The position numbers were made by a program, and so were the translations under genes. From the NCBI RefSeq assembly GCF_001039355.2, contig NW_019775800.1, positions 60,776 to 124,775 of the forward strand: a stretch of 64,000 bases of DNA, in the 5' to 3' direction. A model generated the notes under the pieces. The model saw nothing but the letters and a program-made list of their open reading frames with translations. It did no database searches and was not told where the DNA came from. Numbering within the stretch: position 1 is the stretch's first letter; each line of letters opens with the position of its first letter. Shown here in pieces: positions 50,181 through 62,276 of the stretch. The stretch comes from Lingula anatina. Lineage: Eukaryota; Brachiopoda; Lingulata; Lingulida; Lingulidae.

Positions 50181-53100
50181 GTGCATAAAAGGTTCAGCTT
50201 TAAATTTTGTCTGAACTCAGTTTTTAACTACCAAATTGCCACCATTCACTGTGCTAAAAATATTTTTCTTCCCTCAGATACAATTTTTTAAATAATATTA
50301 AATTTTTAGTATCAATAGAAATATATATAGTTGTTTAAAAAAGAAAATGAAAACTAAAATTCATTTTAATTTAATTAGTGATAATCGTTGTATCATTAGA
50401 AAATAATCAAGTGTCACAATTTATGCCATTTACAGATGTTCTTTTTTTTTAAGCTGGAAATAAAAAATGTATGGCCACAGGGGTAGAAAGCAAAGAATAT
50501 GCATTTGAGGTAAGTAACAACAATACAATCAATATGCAGTAAAATGTTAAAATATAATTTAAACTTCATTGGTAGATAAAATGACTGTAGTTATTCATTC
50601 TAATAGGCTGAGTTTCTACATTTAAATTTGAAATCAAGTGAAAAATAATATTCAAAAATTAAAATGACTTGCGCTGAATGCTATCAGATAAACATATTAG
50701 CTCACCACCTTCTGGCATTGAGTAGAAAGCAGAAAAGCTGACGATTGTATGTTGGAAACAAGAGGAGGCGTGTTAATCTGTTAATCTGATTGCATTCAGT
50801 GAGAGTCCACACACAGATGGATCAATCTACTAGTACGTAGATGATAGTTTCATTGGGAATAAGCTCAAAATCGCCCTAATTATCCGATTAAACATATTTC
50901 AGATGGCATGTTCAAATATCCGCTATGGAGAGGGGGTCACACAGGAAGTGGGAATGGTAAGTTAAAGAAGTCTAGAAGTTTTTATTTCTGCAGGACTTTT
51001 GAAGCATATTAAACTTTCATTGTAAAAGTAATAAAACTTTAGATGATCAGTTTTGTGTTTTTATATCAAGTAAAAGGCGTTGTAAATATTGTACTTGTTA
51101 CAAAATGAATAAATAAATAAATAAATAAATAGATAAATAAATAAATAAATAAATAAATAAATACTTCCAGGACTTTGCCAACATGGGAGCTAAAAATGTC
51201 TGTGTTGTGACGGATCAGAATTTAGCCAAACTTCCGGTGATGCAGACAGTGACTGACGCCCTCCACAAATCCAAGGTCAACTTTCAGGTGTTTGACAGGG
51301 TGCGTGTTGAACCCACAGATAGCAGGTAAGGCAGGTGTGACGTGATTGTGATCAGCCCCTCATAACAGTCCCACAGTTTTTTTTCTATGTCACAAGTCTT
51401 TTAATGCATTTCAATATAGATAAACTTAACTCACAATGTGAAAAGGGCCTAAGGCCTAAAAAGTAAATCATGTTTTTAAGACAAGAAAAAATAAGACAAG
51501 GAATTTTTTTTTTCTGTACGAGTTTTAATTTTGATATATGTATGTTGAAATAGTCTGGTCAGTTTGGTTATGTTGTCTTATCACAAAGTAATATTTTTAT
51601 TATAATCAAAGATATGTTTCAATGTCAGTCTAACATCTACAGTTTGCAATAACATCACTACANNNNNNNNNNNNNNNNNNNNNNNNNNNNNNNNNNNNNN
51701 NNNNNNNNNNNNNNNNNNNNNNNNNNNNNNNNNNNNNNNNNNNNNNNNNNNNNNNNNNNNNNNNNNNNNNNNNNNNNNNNNNNNNNNNNNNNNNNNNNNN
51801 NNNNNNNNNNNNNNNNNNNNNNNNNNNNNNNNNNNNNNNNNNNNNNNNNNNNNNNNNNNNNNNNNNNNCACACACACACACACACACACACCAAGCAACA
51901 CTCTCGTTGTTCTGTGCTTCATTAAATAAACTAGGTATCACTGCACTTGGTAATCCTTTAGTTAACACTCACTGTAATAAAAACTTCATACTCTTCAGCT
52001 TACAGATGGCCATAGACTTTGCCAGGGCTGGCAATTTTGATGCTTTCTTAGCAGTGGGAGGAGGATCCGTGATAGATACCTGTAAAACGGCAAACCTGTA
52101 CGCCTGCAAACCAGACTCGGAGTTCCTAGACTATGTGAACGCTCCTGTTGGGAAGGGGCTGCCCGTGAGGCACACCTTGAAGCCACTTATTGCAGGTACT
52201 TATATGTTATGTGTACGGATATACTGGTGAACATATACAAACTTAATGTATATGTGTTCACAAGGCACACATTTACATGCCATTTTTTTATGTACAAAAA
52301 ACATTTTGTCTTTTTAGCACTGATTTTCTCTACAGTTATTGTTTAGGTAAGAATTTCATCAGCTTTGTTATGTTATAAGGTAATTTTTTCTTCAATCAAC
52401 AGCTAATATTGAACTTGTTTACCAGCTGTTGATTGAAGAAAAAAAAACTTTATTTTTAATTATAATTTGGTTATTTTGATTATGAGTAAGTGACAATACT
52501 TTTTGTGCATCAATGGGAATGTTGGAATAAGATCATTTTTGGACCATGATGTTTTTAAAATTACTTTTAGTGCCCACTACTGCTGGAACTGGCAGTGAGA
52601 CCACTGGGGTGGCCATCTTTGATTACGAACCTCTGAAGGCTAAGACAGGTATGATTTAGAGCAACATTTATAAGACAAAAAACAAAAGTGTTCAGAATCA
52701 GATGCCAGTTTGACATGTGCAAAAACCATTTTCATTGAGAACATATTTTCTTAAAAGAATTAAATTATGGTACTTTATGCCTTAAAGTTTCATGAATATT
52801 GTATAGATTTAAGACTCAAGAATGTATTACAATTATTATTATTATTATTATTATTATAATTTGAGTTATCATCATTTGTCTTCTTCTTTTTATTATTATT
52901 ATTATTATTATTATCATTACAAATACTATTGCTGTTGTTGTTGTTGTTGTGCTGCTGTTGTTATTAGTACCATATGTTAATTCCAGGCATTGCTAACAGA
53001 GTATTACGTCCACTGCTGGGTATTGTAGACCCCCTCCATGCTCTGACTATGCCAGAGAGAGTGGCAGCTAACAGTGGCTTTGATGTACTCTGGTCAGTAT

Positions 53101-53279
53101 GCTGTGTTAAAGACACCATGTGTCAACCAATAACTTTCATAGTCAATGTATGAAGCTTATTACCAGATTAATCCAAGGCTCACTGCAGATAAGTACAAGA
53201 CTGAGGTCATGATTTCGTACATAAATTTTGAAAATAATATTTGTACACTGTACACAATGCTCCCAGTGACTGGAACTTC

Positions 53280-53333
<54 letters not shown>

Positions 53334-55812
53334 ATGCATATAAATATGATAATTTGTCACCTCATTAACACAAAAGAAAGCACAAGTAAAGGACAAACAC
53401 GAGTATAGTGATCGAAATTTGGCTGTTGACTGCTGCTTTTATTGAAAGGTCCTAGTAAAAGAAATGGTGTAAGGTAATTGTGTACCATTAAATAATGTTG
53501 AGTAATAAAAAATTACATAATGTTTTAGCATAAATAGTAAATATCTCCCCTACATATAATCTCAGCTAGATTTCTAATAATTATTAGCATCATAAACTCA
53601 TTTCAGCCATGCTTTAGAGTCCTACACTGCCATTCCCTTCAATGAGCGCACTCCGCGGCCAGAGAATCCCATTCTGAGGCCAGCGTACCAGGGCAGTAAC
53701 CCCATTAGTGACCTGTGGTCACTTCACGCCCTCAGAATTGTTGCCAAGTACTTCAGGAGAGCAGTCAAGGACAACACCGACAAAGAGGCGAGGTCGGCCA
53801 TGCATCTGGCCAGTGCCTATGCTGGGATTGGTTTTGGAAATGCTGGGGTGCACTTATGGTATGTGTACGGTAATAGCTCATAAATTTCAAACATTTTGCT
53901 TTAAATATTTTCCTTTTTTAAGTTGTTACTTAGAATTGAATTGAAAAGCATATCTCAAGAATAGGTTTTCTGTTCATTTGACAAGGACAAATGTCATGTG
54001 AGAGAGAAGGCTTCTCTTTCCGCCAATGATAATCTAGTGAACAAAATAATTTGGTAATTGTATTAAGAATCTGTTTCCTTTAAGACAAAAATGGCCATCA
54101 ACAAAACATACTTGAGGGAAAATTCATTCTCTTATATAGTAATCCAAGGGAAAAATTCATGAGAGAAAAAAAACATAATAATAATAATATAATAATAATT
54201 AATAATTATCTTTTCCAGCCATGGTATGTCGTACCCCATAGCTGGACTTGTCAAGCAGTACAGGGCTAAGCAGTATGCAGTAGACCATCCCCTCGTGGTA
54301 AGCACTAGTACATCAGTGAAAGTTTTCAGGATTATGTCATCAGTTTTACTTTAGTCTAAATTCAGTGAGAAATTTGGACTTATCTCAACAGGTTTCCTTA
54401 AACTGCCTATTTTTAACTTTCTTCTTAGACCCCAATCCCATAGATGCTGTAGGTCTACATATTCTTAACTTGCCTCTTAGACCTCAGTCTCACAGACACC
54501 ATTGGTCTGCATGCATCAGTCAACTCTAAATGACATGCTTCCTCTTGTTTCCAACATTCTAGAATAATCACCATCTTTGCTGTATTCCTCTTTACACCAG
54601 GAGGAGGAGGAGTGTTATTCAGTTAAGTTGATTGCATTCAGCAAGAGTCCCCACAGAATTTGGTCAATCCAAAGAGGCTGATGCTGTCAATGAGAGTGGG
54701 GCCTTATACGATGAACTTTCATTTCAGCCCCATGGTTTATCCGTAGTGCTCACTGCTCCGGCTGTTTTCCAGTTTTGTGCTCCAATGTGTCCAGAGAGAC
54801 ACATAGAAGCTGCAGGGATATTGGGTAGGGAATTTTATTTTCTTCACTGATGACACTTTTTGTTGGAATTCGGACTTTTTCAGGGTCATTTGGGTCATTC
54901 TTAGACTTTTTCAGGATCATTTGGGTCGTTCTAAGACTTGTGAATGGTGTAAATCTGGTGAATGATGTCAGTCCTACTTTTTCAGTGAGGACTGGTCACA
55001 TGCCTGTTTCTGACTAAAAATAAATAAACGCCCATCCGCTTGTTCAGTCAAAGCATTATATCAACAATTCTCATTAGTTATGTCAGATTGGATGCATGTT
55101 CTGTGATAAATACGATCACTCTTAACTCCAAAGTTTCTTTCTCACTTAACATTTTTTTCATAACAGGTGCTGATATTACTAGTGTGAAGAAAGAAGACGC
55201 TGGACTAGTCCTAGCTGATGTTCTCCGTCAGATCATGCATGACCTAGATGTTGACGATGGACTGAACTCCATTGGTTTCACCTCTGAGGATATCCCAGCT
55301 TTGGTCAAAGGAACGCTGCCACAGGTGAGACAGAGGGAAAAGAGGTGTCTGCCTGCTCCAAAAAAGGCACGGAGTGGGTTTCCATTATTGGTTGTATTTT
55401 GTTATTTAATCATGTCACAGGCAGTTGCATGGTTTCTCTTTGACAAAAATTGACCAAGTACCATATTTTGTTTTCTGGAAAAGCATTGTTTCCCTTGATT
55501 ATATGTGAAAAGAAATTCTGACTCACTGCATGCATTATGTAGAGTTTGAGATAGTATGTCAGTAAATGAGGGTATGGCAGATTGGCAAAATGGACAAGGT
55601 TGGTGAGTGTGCTGTCACACCTAACACACTCACCACTGTCACACCTAACACAACTGTCACAACTAACACATTTTCACATGTTTTGCTATATTCATTGTTC
55701 TGACATTATATTTTGCCTTTTGTTCCAGCATCGTGTGACTAAACTGGCCCCAAGACCTCAGACGGAGGAGGACTTAGCTATGCTGTTTGAGAAAGCCATG
55801 AAGCTGTATTAG
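49739..55812 (+). CDS. ADHFE1: Hydroxyacid-oxoacid transhydrogenase, mitochondrial
   Basis: Thirteen exons: 49739-49800, 50088-50134, 50454-50509, 50903-50956, 51171-51325, 51999-52195, 52571-52648, 52987-53092, 53607-53858, 54219-54297, 54728-54824, 55167-55324, 55729-55812 (1425 nt, 474 residues; human is about 467). It is an iron-type alcohol dehydrogenase family enzyme that oxidises 4-hydroxybutyrate to succinic semialdehyde while reducing 2-oxoglutarate to 2-hydroxyglutarate. A Ser/Arg-containing start ([18 protein letters not shown]) suits a mitochondrial presequence. The nucleotide-binding loop GGGS is at residues 145-148, followed by [12 protein letters not shown]. Predicted metal ligands D249 and H253 (GFDVLCH), H337 (CHGMSYP) and H364 (PHGLS) are all present. 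The ending [19 protein letters not shown] and KAMKLY matches the family. A 206-base gap lies in intron 5. Confidence 0.93.
50740..50870. mobile_element. MITE remnant in ADHFE1 intron 3, one allele only
   Basis: The segment around taatctgattgcattcagtg, agagtcc, gatggatcaatc is absent from the equivalent place in the first copy (about 40290-40320). It resembles the right half of the fold-back family. Confidence 0.5.
51663..51868. other. Assembly gap (206 N)
   Basis: A run of N in ADHFE1 intron 5, followed directly by (CA)n. The first contig ends at the matching position (41073). Confidence 0.95.
53282..53330. repeat. (TG)n microsatellite in ADHFE1 intron 8
   Basis: About 24 TG units. The third copy at 62572-62592 has about 10 units. 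Confidence 0.9.
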
Positions 55813-56591
55813 CTCGGAGTGTTAGAAATTAAAAATTAATTTGGAAATTTCTGCTGGCTTAAATTGCTCAGCGTGTAGGGTAAAATTACTTAAAATTATT
55901 TTTAAAATAGCTGACGAAAATTCAGTTTTGCAAATTTAAAGTTACTTTTCTTTAATATTGAATTAAAGAATGGAACAGTGTCTGACTCAATGAGATCATT
56001 ATAAGGAATACAGCGGGTGTGTTTAAGTAGACACAATATATTGTGATATATTACCTCAAGAATGCAATATTATTCTCTTGGAGATTTTATAATTAACATA
56101 AATCAATGAATTTAATGAAAAATAATTCATATATTTTTAGAATGATTAAGCCATTATCTAATATTTGATGGGTCTCTTCCAAATCTATTTTTATGATTAA
56201 ATAGAGAACATTACATGAATCAAGGTTAGTGTCATCTTTTTGGGAAAAGTTCAAAGCAAAACAACATTTCAGTAATCTAAACCGAATCACTTTTTGTGAA
56301 TTCTCGCACAAAATTGACTTTTTTTCTGCATATCTTTTATAACTTCCAAACAAGCTATATCTGACTTAGCCATACAACTTGTGTGTGTGTGTATAATCAA
56401 GGTATTTTTAATATTTTTAAGCAATAAGTATTACACTAAAAGACATTTTAATGTACAGACACAACAGGTGTCTGTACATGCTGCCATCATCTGCGTCTGT
56501 CCGTCAGTCTTGCTGGAGTAGTAGCTGTCCAAATTTCCCTTTACTGCAATTATTTGGAGGCAATAACTTTATCCTTGTTATATCATTCGCT

Positions 56592-56871
56592 AGGGCTGTG
56601 TTCAGGTTAAAAGTTATTGGTCCAGCAGGAACGCTCTATCTCAGTGGGGATTCTTGCTAAGGCGCAGCTTTATTGTCTGGCACGCCCCCTCATAATGTAA
56701 AGTACTCGGGTAAAGTTAGGAAAACTTTGTGTTCCATGACGTTGTTCAAGTTGCTTTGCTAGGGGGTGTGCCAAACAATTTAGCTGATTCCATTAACTGC
56801 GCCTTAGCAAAAAACAATTCCGAGACAGATCCATCCTGCTGGACTGATCTTTTTATCTGAACACAGCCTTG
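56592..56871. mobile_element. Fold-back MITE
   Basis: Ends AGGGCTGTGTTCAGGTTAAAA and, reverse complemented, AGGCTGTGTTCAGATAAAAA. The interior is palindromic (ccagcagga facing tcctgctgg) with the GGGGATTCTTGCTAAG core. Confidence 0.75.
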
Positions 56872-56928
56872 AACTGTGAGACCCAGAGTTTGTATGTTGC
56901 TTTCCTATTTCATCATATTTGATGTCTA

Positions 56929-57182
56929 ATAGAATATTCCCAGACCCTATCATACGAACTTTGGATCAAACTATCTCCAAGGGGATTCTCGCGTAATTGC
57001 AATAACTTAGCGGCTTCGATGACTGTTATGCCTACTGAAGCTGCTAGGGGGTAATTAACTATGGTTTAGCAGTTTCAGTAGCCGTGCCAGACATCTAAGC
57101 CACTTCAGCTGATAGCAATATAGCGAGAAACCCAGTGGAGGTGGACCGATTAGATCGATCTAGGGATGGGAACCCAGTCTAA
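56929..57182. mobile_element. Fold-back MITE
   Basis: Imperfect inverted ends (ATATTCCCAGACCCTATCA left; GACTGGGTTCCCATCCCTAG right, reverse complemented). The interior pairs gcttcgatgactg with its mirror near 57090. It shares GGGGATTCTCGCG with the other members. Confidence 0.6.
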
Positions 57183-57658
57183 ACTGATATGTTGTCTGTA
57201 CATATGTCAGCATTGGCTGGCTTGCTATAGCATTGTTCAGAGCTACGGGATGTAGTAATATGCATTTTATACAACGTGATTAAAGGTGCTTTGAAATGAT
57301 AATTTGATAATAAATATATATACTTATAATAGATTGTTGAGAAAATGCCAATGAGTATTTAATAAAATATTTATATACGGAAATGCCTTGTTTGCAGAAA
57401 TGTTTTAAGTTGTCATATTTTTTGTGATAGAAGCATGGAACTCCGTCAGATTGCTTGAGATACATAAAGGCCTATCATTTAGGACGTGAAAAAGACACGT
57501 TTTTCCTTTACATAACGACGACTGAGCTTTCGAATTTTGGGGAATAATGTTGACATGCATTTCTAGGCGTCATACCAATTCATATTCATATCCGTACTAA
57601 GCATGGTACATTAAAATTGAAACTAAAACTTAAAATTCAGAAATATCAATTCGAACAT

Positions 57659-60600
57659 CTAGGCATATCTTATAAGCCGCTTGAAATACTGTCGTCTCAG
57701 GAACCGAGGGGTTTGGTACCTTCTCGTACCTATCCTGAAGCATGGTTTAGACTTTGAAACACGTGCTGCCGCTGCCAAATCGGCATCTTTACCGACTGTC
57801 ACTATCGCTGGGAAAACCTCAGTTGCAAACAGATACTGGCGCTCCCTATCGAATGTTTCCACGGTGGTGGGCGTGTCCAGATTGATGAATTGTCTGGAAG
57901 ACGCTGTGTATTCTGGCCACTGGACGCTGACCGGGTCACCAACATTTGGGTCACTGAAACAAGACGAGTGTTTAGAAAAGTGTTAAAGAAAATTGTCAAA
58001 ATTGCCATGGAGATAGCCCACTACGGACGAGATGCCATTAAAACGATGTACCAGTCTAATGACGCCAAAATGAAATTATCAAATCGTAATGACATTATGC
58101 GCATGGCGGGAACATTTGACTCCAATTACGTAAATGATCCAAACATCTATTAAAATCGTTTGAACTGAATTAACATTCCAAAGGATCTCCCTTCCAACAA
58201 ATTGTATAGCAATTGTCAATATTGCTTATATTTTGTATTTTGCTTGAGATGTGAAATATATTAAAGAAGTTTAACGTTTGTCCTTACCCGTTCTTTGCAA
58301 AGTTAGCAATATATCTCCTGACAGCCCTAGTAAGCTCCAACTCCTGCGCCGTCAAATTATACACATTTCGGTGTTCCTCAAACACTCCGTAATAAACAAT
58401 AGCAGAATCAAAATGTTCGGCACGTACAAAGGGCGCCTTAGGATAGTAAGAAGACGGGTAGCCAAGACGAACTGAAAGCATGTATTTGTACGTCGTGGCA
58501 CCTCCCGCCTCGTTCAGTCTCGCCGACTCCTCTGCCGGCATGCCGAAGAGAAGGTCCGTGGTCAGTTGTGTCGCCCGGATAAGGAGTGCTGCTGGATCCA
58601 TGGGGTCTGCCAGTAGACCGTACTCGTGAAGCAACGCCCTAGCCACGGCATTCGGCGCGCTTTCGGTGCTAAAGTCAAACGCTAGCGTAGAATAGGCTTG
58701 AAGCAGGGACCGTTGTGTAGCGACTGTGGGGGGATTTCCCGCAAAGGGAAGGGAGTAGATGCTGCCATCATGGGAGGTGGAGCCCACCATGTATCGTAGC
58801 CCGGATGTCACGTTTTCTCTCAAGAGATCTCGTGGATGCTTTGGGAGGAATATCCCGTCTATGACTGGTCGCCAATTTGTCGATTCCCGAATTCCTTGTT
58901 CCGGAATATTCACCAAATCGTTCACATCCTTACCGCGAAGGCAGCGAAGCCTTGCCCTCGGATTCGCCATTCCACATCCCACTCTTTTTGCATACTCTGT
59001 GCTGATATTCATAGATTCTGCTAGACTCCAAGAGACCAACGATGACCCGCTTGCTGATATCCCTCCCTGCACCAAACCTCGATTCAGTGGAGAAACCAAC
59101 TGGAAATCAACCGACGCTCCTCCTGCCGAGCCACCGATTAGAGTTATACGATTGGGGTCACCGCCAAACGCCTCAGCATTCTCCCGCACCCATTTAATAG
59201 CCCAGTGCTGGTCGTGGAGACCGTAGTTGCCTCTGGCGTCGTTCGTACCCGTGCTGAAGAAGCCCAGAAACCCCAGCCTGTAGTTGGCGTTCACGAAGAT
59301 GACCCCACCCTCCAGAGAGAGAAGATCCCCATTGTAAGCTGCGGCAGAGCCTGAGTAAAATCCGCCGTCGTGGATATTTAAGAGGATAGCGAGAGAAGCA
59401 TTAGTTGCACGCAGATAGTCCACGCCGCGTGGCACGTACACGTTTAGAAACAGACAATCCTCGTCTCGTGTTATGTCGGTGATCGTGCGCCCGAAGTTGA
59501 CGTAGCGCGAAATCCCACCGTCAGTCTGCGGACAGTGCGGACCGAATTGTTTGGCCTCTCTAACAGCATCTCCCCATCCGGGATGTCTTTCGGGATTGGC
59601 GAACCTAAGTCTTCCCACGGGTGGCTTTACGTACGGTATCCCACGAAAGCGGTCCACTATGCCTGAGACTTGAAAGATAAGAAGCAAAGCTCAGACTTTT
59701 TTGTATGTTTATAATGACACTTTTTGCTCGCTTACATCAGTTTGTTTGTGTGTGTGAGTGTGAGTCAATATGCACTGTTTTTTGTGTAATGTTTTTTTTT
59801 CTACTTATATGAAAAGCTTCTTAGACGCCTCTGTGATATTGTATTGTGTGTGTGTTGGTTGAGTAATTCTTAAAAATATGTAATAAAGACAAGTTTTACA
59901 TTTAAAAATGATGAAAATTAATAAATAAATAAAATACTTAAAACTATTTCCAAGTTTACTTATTTTAAAGATCACAAACTGTTCCGTTCTGTGCTAGCCC
60001 TTGTACACTACAATGGGTAGTCCGTCATAAATGCAGTCCAGCAAAAATATGCACATACAAAATCTGTATATAGAGCTCAATATGTATACAGCACCCGCTC
60101 CGTGCACCTTTTCATAATTATCCCTCGGAGCTGTCTGATGCTGCAGGGATGAATGTGAGGAGAATAAAAACTGTCCTACACCCATATGTACTGATTTATT
60201 GTCAATAATGTGCCAGAGAGTAAGAAAAAAGATCCGGTTTCGAAACAGACAGTCATGAATATATATATACTTACTTAGTCGTATCGTTTGTGTCCCCATG
60301 TAGGAGAGATTAGAGTCTGGCGCACAGGTACAAATGCAGGTGTTCTCTCTCTCTCTCTCTCTCTCTCGCACACTCACAAACACACACACACACACACACA
60401 CACACTGCCATCATATAAACGCAGAATTCACCTTGATCCCTACAATCTTTATGTATACTCCAGCTTCCATGCACATACACACACACACACGTTTGCGCAC
60501 TCTCTTTATGGCTAACCTAACTCGCGTACACTCACAAACACGCTCTACATAATCTTTCCTGGTTGACCAGTAAGTTCGGGCCACCATGATTGAGAAGCGC

Positions 60601-61170
60601 AGTCATCAGCGCTTGCTCATTTGTATTTATACTTGGAAATAAGTCATTTGGCGCTTTTAGAAAGTTCAAAGGTGGGATCACTGTACCTGCTTTTTAAAAA
60701 TCATTCAATACAAATAGACTTCACAGTAGCATACCGGGTACTTCTCATTTTGACGTTAACAGACGTTTAACGCCCTTTATTTTACTTGACGGATATGGTA
60801 TTCCATTCAAGAGGCCAGCTTAGTGATGACAATTAGGCCCTATCCATGCCATAATTTTAGCTGGACCGTAGAGAAAAACTGTCGAGAACTACCCAGATAC
60901 ATAAATTCGAATATCTAGTGAAAATCAACCTTTGGCCCTGGTAGAGGGTACAGAGAAAGTACATGTACATATTTATGCACAGTGAAATATAACTTCAATA
61001 ATGTTGAAAAAGACTTTTTTAGACTTACCGGGACCAATTTTCACATTAACTCTTTCTCCTACAATCTTCCCCAGGTTTGTTGTCACCACTGGCGTATCCA
61101 AACACAGAACGACTTGTGTTGTCACCAACATATAGAAGCAGATGCCGTAAAGAACAGAGTTGTTCCCCAT
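57659..61170 (-). CDS. Secreted type-B carboxylesterase-like protein (605 aa)
   Basis: Minus-strand exons 61170-61029, 59668-58288 and 57953-57659 sum to 1818 nt with intact frame. The N-terminus (MGNNSVLYGICFYMLVTTQ, cleaved near VLCLDT) is a signal peptide. The alpha/beta-hydrolase fold shows FRGIPYVKPPVGRLRF, an EDCLFLNVY cysteine motif, oxyanion region HDGGF (residues 147-151; HGGGF or HGGSF is usual) and GGSAGG with predicted nucleophile S228. The acid would be D348 (SHDG, where Glu is common) and the base H466 (AEHFD). All three triad positions are occupied, so esterase activity is plausible. The neuroligin/glutactin branches of the family are the main alternative, but no membrane helix is seen at the C-terminus. 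The last about 60 residues are basic (ending KRLIRYA). It is convergent with ADHFE1. Confidence 0.87.
59669..61028 (-). other. Intron 1 of the esterase gene
   Basis: Non-coding. It contains (CT)n and (CA)n microsatellites at about 60342-60403 and 60476-60490. Open frames across these are repeat artefacts. Confidence 0.75.
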
Positions 61171-61288
61171 CTTCGGCCCACAGCAAGGTCTTCAGAACTA
61201 TATTGCCGGAGGTGCGCAGTGCAGCGACGAAAAAATGCTGCAATGTGCATATGGTCTGTCACGCACGTCAAAGTATGCAAAATTGCGG

Positions 61289-61296
61289 TTTTTATA
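61289..61296 (-). promoter_or_regulatory. TATA box of the esterase gene (candidate)
   Basis: TATAAAAA on the minus strand, about 120 bases upstream of the ATG. This would leave a 5' UTR of roughly 90 bases. No other core element is clear. Confidence 0.45.
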
Positions 61297-62100
61297 GGTA
61301 GAAATAAACGTCAGTCCGTTATTTAGAATATACTTTAATAGGAGAAAGCCGTATAAAAGAAAATATGGCTACTTCGACACGTTCATATAATGTTACACTG
61401 AAGACGTTTAATTCTAGCGGTCGGGTAATTGTCACTGCATGGGTAGTTTGATGGTATTTAGTGCCTATCAAATTTAAATAATATGTTGGTGTAGAAGGTG
61501 ACACCGTTTCCAGGCCCGTAGCCAGCAATTTCAAGTGGGGGGTTCTTTTCCTGAAAAAGTGGACCTTTTACCATAAAATCTTTGTGTACCTATATCAAAT
61601 TTTACCCAGAGTGGACCTTTTCCAGCAAAAAGGCGGTTCTTTCGAACCCCCCCACCCCCCCCCCCCCCCCCTGGCTAAGGGGCCTGGTTTCGATCTGATA
61701 CTTGAAGACACGTGTTGTTCTGCTTATTCCCCTATTCCATTACGAATTACAAGAACCACCAGGAATTGACAAATCACGGGCTTAGTTTAATCGTGATAAT
61801 TTTTTTTCAGCTTTAAACTGATTCTTGTTTATTCTCGGTCTGTACCTGCAATTCTTGAGAGATCGTGAAATCGGTACAAACGTTCCGAACCGGGCTTCAA
61901 TTTATCAAGCAGTTGATGTTCATACTCCTGTTCTAGGGCCAGTACTATAGCTTCTTAATGTTGAAGATCCAATTTGGAAATGAAGCTGAAGCACGGACAA
62001 GATTTCTACCAGAAATCTGCACAATTCCACGATTCCCACCCTGAGCTTCAGAGCTAACTTGACACTAACCTTTTCACTGTAGCCTATCTCCATCGTGTCA
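61297..62100. other. Upstream flank of esterase gene, end of second contig
   Basis: No gene is supported. A C run lies at about 61649-61671. The sequence stops at the single N at 62101. Confidence 0.5.
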
Positions 62101-62101
62101 N
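62101..62101. other. Single-N contig join
   Basis: To the right the sequence jumps back into ADHFE1 intron 7 (matching about 52830 onward), although the esterase gene lies between. Same pattern as the join at 41074. Confidence 0.8.
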
Positions 62102-62149
62102 TTATTATTATTATTATTATAATTTGAGTTATCATCATTTGTCTTCTTC

Positions 62150-62202
<53 letters not shown>
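62102..62202. repeat. (ATT)n microsatellite at contig start
   Basis: Two ATT arrays flanking ataatttgagttatcatc, allelic to 52828-52915 with different unit counts. Confidence 0.85.
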
Positions 62203-62204
<2 letters not shown>

Positions 62205-62276
62205 AAATACTATTGCTGTTGTTGTTGTTGTTGTTGTTGTGCTGCTGTTGTTATTAGTACTATATGTTTGTTCCAG

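Larger units (their letters stand above)
55813..57658. other. Convergent intergenic region, ADHFE1 to esterase
   Basis: It includes the ADHFE1 3' UTR (ATTAAA near 55961) and, on the other strand, the esterase 3' UTR. Two fold-back MITEs lie between 56592 and 57182. No reading frame is supported. Confidence 0.5.

Noticed and set aside
60288-60552. Ser-Leu / Thr-His repeat proteins in the esterase intron
   Set aside because: Translations of (CT)n and (CA)n microsatellites.
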